Assembly (NCBI GenBank): GCA_913055845.1
Contig: CAJXKO010000014.1
Span: 1 to 43,846 of the forward strand
DNA length: 43,846 nt
Origin: an uncultured Bacteroidota bacterium
GTDB lineage: Bacteria; Bacteroidota; Rhodothermia; Rhodothermales; Salinibacteraceae
Direction of reading: 5' to 3'
The notes beneath the pieces are model-generated. The model had not been told where the DNA came from and ran no database searches. It worked only from the letters and a program-made list of their open reading frames with translations. The stretch's first letter is position 1. Every line of letters begins with the position of its first letter. Both the position numbers and the translations under genes were made by a program. This document shows, one piece after another, positions 9,159-16,365 of this stretch.

Positions 9159-10904
9159 ATGAGCACGACCACGCAAGACGCACCGGTCGAGGACGAAGCG
9201 CACCACGACGAGGAGACCAATTACCTCAACCACGACACCGGAATTTGGTCGTGGTTGGCGACGAAAGACCACAAGCGCATCGGGATTCTTTACTGCATCT
9301 CGCTTGCGGTGGTCTTCCTCGCGGCCGGCATCCTCGCCCTGTTCATGCGGGCCGAGCTGTCCGCGCCCGGAGAGACCATCATGGGCAATGAGACCTACAA
9401 TCAGGTCTTCACGATGCACGGCATCCTGATGGTCTTCCTATTCCTGGTGCCGTCGATCCCCGCCATTTTGGGCAACTTTGTCTTGCCCATGCAAATCGGG
9501 GCGAAGGATGTCGCCTTCCCTAAGTTAAACCTCGCCTCGTGGTACGTCTACATGGCGGGGGCTATCCTCACCATTGCGGCCCTACTCACCGGCGGGGTGG
9601 ACACGGGGTGGACGTTCTACACGCCGTACTCCTCCACCACGGGTGGGGGCGTTCTCTGGATGACGGCGGCTATTTTCGTGGCGGGGTTCGCATCGATCTT
9701 TACGGGCCTCAACTTCATCGTGACGGTTCATAAGATGCGTGCCCCAGGCATGACGTGGAATCGGCTTCCGCTCTTTATCTGGGGCATCTACGCGACGAGC
9801 ATCGTGCAGGTGCTCGCGACGCCGGTCATCGGCATTACGATGGTGCTGCTCATTCTGGAGCAGACGATGCAGATTGGCATCTTTGATCCTGCCCTCGGGG
9901 GCGATCCGGTGCTCTTCCAGCACTTCTTCTGGTTCTATAGCCACCCGGCGGTCTACATCATGATTCTGCCGGCGTTCGGCATCTTGTCGGAGCTGATCGC
10001 CACCTTCTCCCGCTCGCGCATTTTCGGATACCGGGCCATCGCCCTCTCATCGGTGGCCATCGCCATGCTGGGCTTCTTGGTGTGGGGACACCACATGTTC
10101 GTGAGTGGCCAGTCGGCCATCTCATCGATCGTGTTCTCGCTGATTACGTACCTCATTGGCATTCCGTCCGGCATCAAGGTCTTCAACTGGGTGGCCACCT
10201 TGTATAAGGGGTCCATCTGGCTGCAGACCCCGATGCTTTACGCCCTGAGCTTCCTCTTCCTCTTCACCATCGGAGGCTTCACCGGCATCATGGTAGGCGT
10301 GCTGGCGGTAGATGTGCAGCTGCACGATACCTACTACGTGGTGAGTCACTTCCACTACGTGATGATGGGGGGCTCGGTCGTGGCGCTGCTCGGGGGCATG
10401 CACTACTGGTGGCCCAAGATTACTGGCCGGATGTACAACGAGACGCTCGGAAAAATTGCGGCGGGACTCGTCTTCGTCGGGTTTAACCTGACGTTCTTCC
10501 CGCAGCTGGTGCTCGGCTCGCGTGGGATGCCGCGACGGTACGCCAACTACGCCGAGCGCTTCGCGGGACTGCACGAACTCTCGACGTACGGGTCCTGGGT
10601 TCTGGGCGCGGGGCTTTTCCTCATCTTGGGATACGCCCTCTGGTCGCTTGCGTACGGAGAGGAAGCGCCGGCCAATCCGTGGGGCGCCACCACCCTGGAG
10701 TGGACCAACGTTGCCGCCATTCCCGACCATCATAACTTTAAGCGGACGCCGCTGGTGACACGGGGCCCCTACGACTTCCACCTCGCCGACGAAGTGTTTG
10801 GCGGCGGCGACGGCGAAGCGCTTGGCGACGACGTGCCGCGAATTCCGGAACCCGCTCCGTCCGCGCCCACCGAGGACGACACGGCTGCGTCGGCGAGCGC
10901 CTAG
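9159..10904 (+). CDS. coxA: Cytochrome c oxidase subunit I (A2-type haem-copper oxidase)
   Basis: Catalytic subunit that reduces oxygen to water and pumps protons, 581 residues with about twelve membrane helices. Metal ligands are seen in the GHHMFVSG motif (CuB) and in [13 protein letters not shown] (haem a3 and haem a). The CuB-side motif reads YSHPAVY at residues 260-266 instead of GHPEVY. This loss of the D-channel Glu together with YS is the hallmark of the A2 subfamily, so it is not a mutation. The acidic, His-containing N-terminus and the long polar C-terminal tail are extensions. It is the second gene of the oxidase operon. Confidence 0.98.
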   Translation: MSTTTQDAPVEDEAHHDEETNYLNHDTGIWSWLATKDHKRIGILYCISLAVVFLAAGILALFMRAELSAPGETIMGNETYNQVFTMHGILMVFLFLVPSIPAILGNFVLPMQIGAKDVAFPKLNLASWYVYMAGAILTIAALLTGGVDTGWTFYTPYSSTTGGGVLWMTAAIFVAGFASIFTGLNFIVTVHKMRAPGMTWNRLPLFIWGIYATSIVQVLATPVIGITMVLLILEQTMQIGIFDPALGGDPVLFQHFFWFYSHPAVYIMILPAFGILSELIATFSRSRIFGYRAIALSSVAIAMLGFLVWGHHMFVSGQSAISSIVFSLITYLIGIPSGIKVFNWVATLYKGSIWLQTPMLYALSFLFLFTIGGFTGIMVGVLAVDVQLHDTYYVVSHFHYVMMGGSVVALLGGMHYWWPKITGRMYNETLGKIAAGLVFVGFNLTFFPQLVLGSRGMPRRYANYAERFAGLHELSTYGSWVLGAGLFLILGYALWSLAYGEEAPANPWGATTLEWTNVAAIPDHHNFKRTPLVTRGPYDFHLADEVFGGGDGEALGDDVPRIPEPAPSAPTEDDTAASASA

Positions 10905-10955
10905 TCGTTTCTTCTGGCTCCTCACGCCCTGTTTCACGAGACCTCCTGACGGCTT

Positions 10956-11651
10956 ATGGCCACGGAAACTGCCCCGGCCCCCACCGAAACCGACGGTGCG
11001 CACGACCATCCGGCCCACCTCGAACATCACTTCGTCTCGTCTAAGCAGCAGTTCGACTCGGCGAAGCTCGGAATGTGGGTCTTCCTCATTACGGAGGTGC
11101 TGCTGTTCAGCGGCATGTTCGTGGCCTACGCCGTGTTCCGGCAGTGGAACCCCGAGGTGTTTGTGGCGGCGAGCAACACGCTCGATCAGATGTGGGGCAC
11201 GATTAACACTGTCGTGCTCCTGACCTCGTCCCTAACGGTGGCCCTCTCGATTCACTATATCAAGCAGGATAAGGTAAAGCAGTGTGTTTACTACCTGCTG
11301 AGTACTCTCGGCCTCGCCGGAGTTTTTATGGTGATTAAGTACATCGAGTACACGGCCAAGTTTGAGCATGGAATCTATCCGGGGGCTGCATTCGATCCCC
11401 ACGGGGCCCACTACGAACACTTGGCCGGAATGGCGGCGGCTCCGCAGTTCTTTAGCATCTACTTCGTGATGACGGGCATCCACGGACTTCACGTGGTGAT
11501 TGGGATGCTCGTCATCGGGGCCATCGCATTTATGGCGTGGCGGGGATCTTTTAGCAGCGAATGGTACACGCCCGTTGAGCTTACCGGACTGTATTGGCAC
11601 CTGGTCGACATCGTCTGGATTTTCCTCTTTCCGCTGCTATACCTCATTTAG
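10956..11651 (+). CDS. coxC: Cytochrome c oxidase subunit III
   Basis: Accessory membrane subunit of the haem-copper oxidase, 231 residues. Five hydrophobic segments are visible after a soluble His-rich N-terminus, matching the shorter five-helix form used by many bacterial oxidases instead of the seven-helix form. Typical motifs are GMWVFLITEVLLFSGMF at the first helix, IHGLHVVIGM, and YWHLVDIVWIFLFP at the end. ATG 10956 follows coxA by 51 bases and the gene precedes coxD by 68 bases. Identification is secure. Confidence 0.96.
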   Translation: MATETAPAPTETDGAHDHPAHLEHHFVSSKQQFDSAKLGMWVFLITEVLLFSGMFVAYAVFRQWNPEVFVAASNTLDQMWGTINTVVLLTSSLTVALSIHYIKQDKVKQCVYYLLSTLGLAGVFMVIKYIEYTAKFEHGIYPGAAFDPHGAHYEHLAGMAAAPQFFSIYFVMTGIHGLHVVIGMLVIGAIAFMAWRGSFSSEWYTPVELTGLYWHLVDIVWIFLFPLLYLI

Positions 11652-11719
11652 CGCGGCCGCTTCTGGCGGCATCGAGGTGCACCTGCCCCGTTTAGTCTCC
11701 GTATTTTGAGCTCCCTTTT

Positions 11720-12169
11720 ATGGCGCACGACGGTCCACACATTGTCCCCAAATCGGTCCTGCTGAGGGTGTTTGGAGGACTCATCGTACTGACCATTCTC
11801 ACTGTAGCGGTGGCCTACGTGCCGCTCGGGCCGCTCGGGGTGCCCGTTGCCATCGGCATCGCAGCGGTCAAGGCTAGTCTTGTCGTGCTGTTCTTTATGC
11901 ACTTGAAGTACGACAATCCGGTCAATGCCCTGACATTTACGATCGGCACCATTTTCGTCATCGTATTTGTGGCCATTACGCTGCTCGATACGGCCTTCCG
12001 TGGAGATCTGGGCAACGTGAACCAGCGGACGGTACAGGAAATTCAGGCCGAGCAGGAGCGAGCGGAGCAGCGCAACGAAGCGCTCCCTGCAGACTCCTTG
12101 CGCATCGCGCCGGCCGACTATCCCGACCAGGAACGGGGGGCGAGCATGAGTACCGAGGGAGGATCGTAG
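11720..12169 (+). CDS. coxD: Cytochrome c oxidase subunit IV family protein
   Basis: Small oxidase subunit of 149 residues. Three hydrophobic helices cover about residues 12-95 (LLRVFGGLIVLTILTVAVAY; VAIGIAAVKASLVVLFFMHL; FTIGTIFVIVFVAITLLDT). The KASLVVLFFMHLKYD motif is typical of prokaryotic subunit IV. The last ~50 residues are polar and acidic, likely cytoplasmic, and longer than in many relatives. It stabilises the CuB region in related oxidases. It is the last recognised oxidase gene in the operon. Confidence 0.92.
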   Translation: MAHDGPHIVPKSVLLRVFGGLIVLTILTVAVAYVPLGPLGVPVAIGIAAVKASLVVLFFMHLKYDNPVNALTFTIGTIFVIVFVAITLLDTAFRGDLGNVNQRTVQEIQAEQERAEQRNEALPADSLRIAPADYPDQERGASMSTEGGS

Positions 12170-12254
12170 GGGACCGCGAAGGAAGAGGGGCCCGCTTACA
12201 GGTCGGCCGAACTTTCTTGAATCTTTGATGTACCATGGAGTAGCGACTCCGACA

Positions 12255-12290
12255 GGGAATCTCGTGGGCTGCAAGCCCCGCTTCCCGTTT
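12255..12290 (+). terminator. Two-tier stem-loop after coxD
   Basis: An inner stem gggct (12266-12270)/agccc (12274-12278) with a three-base loop lies inside an outer pairing gggaa (12255-12259)/ttccc (12282-12286), followed by gttt. It could terminate or process the oxidase transcript before the small gene at 12322. The helices are short, so this is a weak call. Confidence 0.3.
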
Positions 12291-12321
12291 CGATGAATCG
12301 TGGCCGCCACCGCCGCGCACA

Positions 12322-12621
12322 ATGCTTCTTTTGTTTTCCGGACTCGTCGGACTGACGTTCTTCGTGCTGCTCGTCTGGGCCGGGACGATGGTGTATCGGC
12401 TCTACAATCCGGAGCATCCGCGTCCGTTCGAGGAGCATCCCACGGTTCAGCGCCAGGAGGCAACGGCACAAGGGGAACGGGTATCGGTCGGGGTCCGCGA
12501 GATTCGGGCCGATCGGCGGCGCAAGCAGCGTGTGAAGAACGACCACCAAGAGTATGTGTGGGGCCGTTCGGACGGCATCCCGGAGGCCTGGCAGGAAAAT
12601 CTTTGGACACGACGCAACTGA
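12322..12621 (+). CDS. Small single-pass membrane protein downstream of coxD
   Basis: Unrecognised 99-residue protein. It starts with a hydrophobic helix at residues 2-25 (LLLFSGLVGLTFFVLLVWAG), followed by a ~70-residue basic and polar tail that ends in EAWQENLWTRR. ATG 12322 has no ribosome-binding motif, like its neighbours. The codon pattern (G/C at third positions) matches the flanking genes, and the gene is collinear with the oxidase operon, 152 bases after coxD. An oxidase assembly or accessory role is possible, but nothing in the sequence proves it. Confidence 0.65.
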   Translation: MLLLFSGLVGLTFFVLLVWAGTMVYRLYNPEHPRPFEEHPTVQRQEATAQGERVSVGVREIRADRRRKQRVKNDHQEYVWGRSDGIPEAWQENLWTRRN

Positions 12622-12649
12622 GGTCCGTGATGCGTCCCCCGGGGAAGCA

Positions 12650-13261
12650 TTACGGGTTAGTCTCGTATTCCGTACCGTGCTCCCCAAGAAATGCGGCGAG
12701 TGCGTCGTAGGTCTCCCGCTGCGTTGAGGAAGTCAGGTCACTCCCCACCCGATCCGTAATCCCTTTCACGATGTGACAGGGGATTCCGTGTTGCGCCGCC
12801 ACGTAGGCCACGGCGTACCCCGTACCGTCCCGCATGTCCGCGATTCGCTCCCAGTAGCTGCGCTCTTCCAGCTCCTCATCGTCCGTGTGATCCTGAGAGA
12901 CGAGTGTACCCTCGAGTGACAGGCCGGACAGGGCATCGAGGGGCATGCGGGGATATGCCGGATCGTCTAGGGCCACCCGGTCCCCCTCCAGGACAAAAGT
13001 CGCACCCACGAGCGCTCCGTCCTCCAAGCCTTCCCCGAGAGCAGTGGCACCGCCGGCATGGAGGAGCACGTCCACATCGTGCTGCTGGAGCATCCGCTCT
13101 GTTCCGAGCGTTGCTTTAATCTTGCCCGGCCCGGTTACCAAAACGAGGACATCGCCGAGCTCCATGTGCTGTCCTTCCTCCACCGTGTCAAGGCGACCGC
13201 CAGTCTGTTGCTTCACGAATGGCAGCGCCTCTTCGGGGGTTGCGAAGACAATCCCAAGCAT
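12650..13261 (-). CDS. MTA/SAH nucleosidase-family protein with altered active-site motif
   Basis: 203-residue member of the purine/uridine phosphorylase superfamily, closest in style to 5'-methylthioadenosine/S-adenosylhomocysteine nucleosidases (futalosine hydrolase is an alternative). Visible family features are the N-terminal TPEEALP, the glycine-rich HAGGATAL strand and the terminal KGITD with the expected catalytic Asp170. The substrate-binding DMEGYA-like motif reads DGTGYA at residues 145-150, so the Met-Glu pair is replaced by Gly-Thr. That may mean changed substrate or lost nucleosidase activity. It is convergent with the oxidase operon and divergent from metF. Confidence 0.75.
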   Translation of the reverse strand: MLGIVFATPEEALPFVKQQTGGRLDTVEEGQHMELGDVLVLVTGPGKIKATLGTERMLQQHDVDVLLHAGGATALGEGLEDGALVGATFVLEGDRVALDDPAYPRMPLDALSGLSLEGTLVSQDHTDDEELEERSYWERIADMRDGTGYAVAYVAAQHGIPCHIVKGITDRVGSDLTSSTQRETYDALAAFLGEHGTEYETNP

Positions 13262-13352
13262 CGAACACCCTCATTTGTGGAAAGTATGATGGATGGCGCG
13301 TTGCACGCCCAGCCGTAACCAAGCAAACTCGTTAACGAATGTCACGCCCTGC

Positions 13353-14309
13353 ATGAAGGTTACCGAGCATTTTGATCAGGCATCGGAGCCACTCATTTCC
13401 TACGAAATCATTCCGCCCCGGCGGGGAGGATCCGCGGACCAAATTCTTCGGGTCGTCGAGGAACTGATGCCTTACGACCCGCCCTTTATCGACGTGACCA
13501 GTCACTCGGCGGAGGTCGAGTATAAGCAACAGGATAACGGCACGTGGAAACGGCGCGTGAAACGGAAGCGTCCCGGCACCATCGGCCTCTGTGCGGCCAT
13601 CGAGGCGCGCTTTGGCATCGACACCGTTCCTCATCTCCTGTGCAAGGGGTTCACGCGAGAGGAGACGGAGGATGCCCTCATTGAACTGAATTACCTGGGG
13701 GTAGAGAACGTGCTTGCCATCCGAGGGGACGACAAGGGCTATGAGAAGTCCATTTCGGGCAACCGGTCCCGCAACGAACACGCCGCCGACCTCGTGCGGC
13801 AAATTCAGGACATGAATCAGGGGGAGTACCTGGAGGATCTGATGAACGCCGAGCCGACCGATTTCTGTGTGGGAGTGGGCGGCTATCCGGAAAGCCACTT
13901 TGAAGCGCCCAACCTGGCATGGGACATCATGCGGCTAAAGGAGAAGGTGGAGGCCGGGGCCGATTACATCGTGACGCAGATGTTCTTCGACAACGAGTAC
14001 TTCTTTAACTTCGTCGACAAATGCCGGGAGGTCGGCATCGAGGTGCCCATCGTGCCGGGCATCAAGATTCTGAAACGGAAGCGCCACCTGCGTCTGCTCC
14101 CGAAACACTTTCACACGGAGATCCCGGAAGAGCTCGCGGCACAGGTCGATGCTGCCGACCCCGATGACGTAGAGAACATCGGGGTGGACTGGGCCATCCG
14201 GCAAACCCGGGACCTGATGGAGGCCGGCGTGCCCTGCATTCACTTCTACATCATGTCGAGCGCAGACACCGTCAAGAAAGTAGTGGACCCCCTCCACGAA
14301 ATGGCGTAG
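13353..14309 (+). CDS. metF: Methylenetetrahydrofolate reductase
   Basis: Flavoprotein that reduces 5,10-methylenetetrahydrofolate to 5-methyltetrahydrofolate for methionine synthesis; 318 residues, the normal bacterial length. Family marks include YEIIPPRR near the N-terminus (catalytic Glu region), DVTSHS, the NVLAIRGD strand, and ADYIVTQMFFDNEYF in the C-terminal half of the barrel. I chose ATG 13353, immediately before the conserved start of the domain; an upstream in-frame start at 13293 adds 20 residues of unlikely sequence. It stands alone, divergent from the nucleosidase-like gene, and ends at a strong terminator. Confidence 0.96.
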   Translation: MKVTEHFDQASEPLISYEIIPPRRGGSADQILRVVEELMPYDPPFIDVTSHSAEVEYKQQDNGTWKRRVKRKRPGTIGLCAAIEARFGIDTVPHLLCKGFTREETEDALIELNYLGVENVLAIRGDDKGYEKSISGNRSRNEHAADLVRQIQDMNQGEYLEDLMNAEPTDFCVGVGGYPESHFEAPNLAWDIMRLKEKVEAGADYIVTQMFFDNEYFFNFVDKCREVGIEVPIVPGIKILKRKRHLRLLPKHFHTEIPEELAAQVDAADPDDVENIGVDWAIRQTRDLMEAGVPCIHFYIMSSADTVKKVVDPLHEMA

Positions 14310-14350
14310 GAACCGCGGCCGCCAGCCTCGATGAGGGTGCCCAAGATAAG

Positions 14351-14394
14351 AATGGGCCCAGCGCCGGCAGTTCGGCGCTGGGCCCATTGCTTTT
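14351..14394 (+). terminator. Strong bidirectional terminator between metF and hpf
   Basis: A perfect 16-bp stem (14351-14366 with 14373-14388) has a six-base loop (14367-14372) and is followed by gctttt on the plus strand. The two flanking genes, metF (+) and hpf (-), converge on it, so it probably serves both. The T-run is short on each side. Confidence 0.85.
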
Positions 14395-14431
14395 GACGGT
14401 ACGAGGCCGCACGATGCCGCGCGGTACTCAC

Positions 14432-14752
14432 CTACCGGTGGGCATCTTTGTCCTTGCTGCGTAGCTTCGACTTGTATTTCTCGAGCTGGCGACGTAAATG
14501 ATCGACACAGAGATTGATGGCCTCCTCGTGGCTGCTCGCCGCGTCCTCGGCCGAGAGGCGGTTCTGATAAACGTCGATATTGATTGAGGCTGTTTTGTTT
14601 TCGGCCGGAGAATTGTCTTCTCCGAGAATGACGTGCGCACTGACGATTCCGTCGAAGAACTGCTCCAACTTCGCCGTCCGTTCCCGCGCATACTCGCGGA
14701 CGCGGTCGCTAACATCGACGTGACGCGTTGTAACTTGGGTCTGAAAAGCCAT
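14432..14752 (-). CDS. hpf: Ribosome hibernation promoting factor (HPF/RaiA family, short form)
   Basis: Small ribosome-binding protein of 106 residues that occupies the decoding centre during stationary phase. The sequence begins MAFQTQVTTRHVDVSDRV and carries the beta-alpha-beta-beta-beta-alpha pattern of the S30AE domain. Its lysine-rich helix ends in KYKSKLRSKDK. It lacks the C-terminal dimerisation domain of long HPF. The start at 14752 fits the family; a longer in-frame start at 14818 adds 22 unconserved residues. A weak AGAGG lies eight bases upstream of the chosen ATG. It is the last gene of the csp-ybeY-hpf group. Confidence 0.92.
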   Translation of the reverse strand: MAFQTQVTTRHVDVSDRVREYARERTAKLEQFFDGIVSAHVILGEDNSPAENKTASINIDVYQNRLSAEDAASSHEEAINLCVDHLRRQLEKYKSKLRSKDKDAHR

Positions 14753-14923
14753 AAAGCGGGCCTCTGGTTGTGTGCAGAAGAGGACGGATCCCCCGCAGTG
14801 TCCGCGGACCTTTCTCACATTCCATCTCCTTGGGAGATGTTTCCGTCTCGTCCCATTTGGACCCCGAGCTCATTGCCGGAAGATGTCGTCGCTGGGCAAA
14901 GGAGCGAAGGGCTGGGAGGCCAG

Positions 14924-15400
14924 TTACGAAGCGGGGGGGAGGGGAACCGCGTCGAGGTACTGGTCTTCCTTATCGTGCATTGCAGCCTGCCCCGATTCGG
15001 TCGCGTCGTCGTACCCCACGAGGTGCAGCACGCCATGAATGACGTATCGATATGCCTCTTCCTCGAACGAGGTGCCGAACTCGTCGTGACGTTCGGCAGC
15101 GGTATCCAAGTCCACGTACACTTCTCCCTCCACTGTGGTCTCATCCGTGTTGGAAGGTGCGGGGGCGGGGCCGTCTCGGAGAGAGAAGGCCAAGACGTCC
15201 GTGTCGTAGTCGTGCTCAAGGTACGACTGGTTAAGGCGTCGAACCGTATCGTGCCCCGTTAAAACGATGCTTAGGTGGACAAGGGTCGCTCCTTCCGCGT
15301 CGAGCACGTGGCGGATCGTGTGGTGGAGCGCCGTGCTGTCGAGTTGTCGAGACGGGTGGTCGTGCTCAATTGAGAGGGGCTCCGGGTACGCTTCGGACAC
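14924..15400 (-). CDS. ybeY: Endoribonuclease YbeY (rRNA maturation factor)
   Basis: Metal-dependent RNase family protein for 16S rRNA 3' maturation and ribosome quality control, 158 residues. The metal-site region reads HGVLHLVGYDD at residues 122-132; the first two His ligands (122 and 126) are present but the usual third His is Asp132. Similar Asp substitution is, as I recall, common in Bacteroidota YbeY. An LNQSYLEHDYDTDVLAF segment upstream matches the family. GTG 15400 is the only reasonable start before an in-frame stop. It is transcribed with csp upstream (56 bases) and hpf downstream (171 bases). Confidence 0.92.
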   Translation of the reverse strand: MSEAYPEPLSIEHDHPSRQLDSTALHHTIRHVLDAEGATLVHLSIVLTGHDTVRRLNQSYLEHDYDTDVLAFSLRDGPAPAPSNTDETTVEGEVYVDLDTAAERHDEFGTSFEEEAYRYVIHGVLHLVGYDDATESGQAAMHDKEDQYLDAVPLPPAS

Positions 15401-15456
15401 AACATCGGGGGCGGAGACGAAAAGAGATTCGTCCTCAGTTACGACGACGAATCCGT

Positions 15457-15768
15457 CTAAGATCCTCCGGAAGGGGACGGGTCGACCTGAGCAGTCGGAT
15501 CGATCTCGGAGAGGTCAAATCCCTCGGGCTCGTCCTCATGTGTGGAGGTCGTCGCCTCCTCGTCCAACGCCTCAACGTTCAGGGCATGGAGGCCCTTCGG
15601 CCCGTCGTTCATCTCAAATCGAACGCGCTGGTCACTCTGGAGCGTTTTAAAGTCATCGTCCGAGTCGATGTTCGAGTAGTGCACAAACACATCTTCTCCG
15701 TCACTGGGATGGTGAATGAATCCGTATCCCTTCTTGGCGTCGAACCACTTGACCGTACTCGTCTTCAT
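15457..15768 (-). CDS. Cold-shock protein with acidic C-terminal extension
   Basis: CspA-family RNA chaperone of 103 residues. The five-strand cold-shock domain occupies residues 1-65 and includes VKWFDAKKGYGFI (RNP1) and DVFVHYS (RNP2). The last ~38 residues form an acidic, Ser/Thr/Pro-rich tail (for example HEDEPEGFDLSEID) absent from the ~67-residue classic proteins. ATG 15768 is preferred over an upstream extension to 15885. The leader is base-paired (see the separate entry), suggesting regulation at the RNA level. It heads an operon with ybeY and hpf. Confidence 0.93.
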   Translation of the reverse strand: MKTSTVKWFDAKKGYGFIHHPSDGEDVFVHYSNIDSDDDFKTLQSDQRVRFEMNDGPKGLHALNVEALDEEATTSTHEDEPEGFDLSEIDPTAQVDPSPSGGS

Positions 15769-15799
15769 AGTATTGGAGTGGGGTGTCTGGGTGATTGCG

Positions 15800-15857
15800 T
15801 CGCTCAACCGTGCGGGCCGGCCCCGAAGCCGGAGGAGAGACCTGAACAGTTGAGCGA
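15800..15857 (-). promoter_or_regulatory. Structured 5' leader of the cold-shock gene
   Basis: Bases 15800-15808 (tcgctcaac) pair perfectly with 15849-15857 (gttgagcga). The enclosed stretch holds an inner hairpin, ccggc (15817-15821)/gccgg (15828-15832). The structure ends 32 bases before the csp ATG on the minus strand. A TAGACTTTG sequence (15883-15891, minus strand) resembles the -7 box of Bacteroidota promoters and would give a leader of about 110 bases. Confidence 0.45.
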
Positions 15858-15891
15858 GACAGTACGCGCGAAGTGAATGCCGCAAAGTCTA

Positions 15892-16365
15892 GAAAAACTA
15901 CGTACACATATCATGCCAAGTTTTACACATGGTATTTATGTGTTCTCGTATGGAATGATATGTGTTGGACGAATATAGTTGAGGGTATTCGTTCTGTCAA
16001 GTGTAGGCGAAAGACAGCCCACTATCCCATATCGAGGACTCGTCGAACTTTTCTGTGCGAAGACAGGGGGGAGTTGGTGCTTTCTTCGGCGCTTCGGGTG
16101 GTGCCGGGCATGATGCACCAGGGGCCTGGGACATATCTTTTGTGTGGGGCACACGTGGAATAGCAATCCAGCAGGGGGTAACGAATGCCCGCCGGGGGAC
16201 AGGGACTACGTGACGCCCTGCGGCGAGCGGAAGCGAGGTGTAGACCGATTTCCTACACAGAGCTGGTAAGGAGCTGGGGGACGAGTCACCATTCCCGTGT
16301 AGAACGGTACGCGCGCACTTGATGCGCTTACCCGATCCCCCTCGCCTCCTGCGAACTAACTTCCG
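15892..16365. other. AT-rich intergenic region without a supported gene
   Basis: About 0.47 kb separates the csp leader from the DUF2723 gene. Bases 15890-16060 are much richer in A/T than the surroundings and probably hold the csp promoter. Two overlapping short ORFs (plus 15873-16163 and minus 15936-16166) lack recognisable domains and neighbour-like codon use. I looked for RNase P RNA, tmRNA and SRP RNA signatures and saw none. An unidentified small RNA cannot be excluded. Confidence 0.6.

Noticed and set aside
9936-9956. Missing D-channel Glu in CoxA (YSHPAVY)
   Set aside because: This is the defining feature of A2-type haem-copper oxidases and not a loss of function.
15873-16166. Two opposing short ORFs in the AT-rich gap
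   Set aside because: They overlap each other, show no domain or neighbour-like codon bias, and one overlaps the likely csp promoter.
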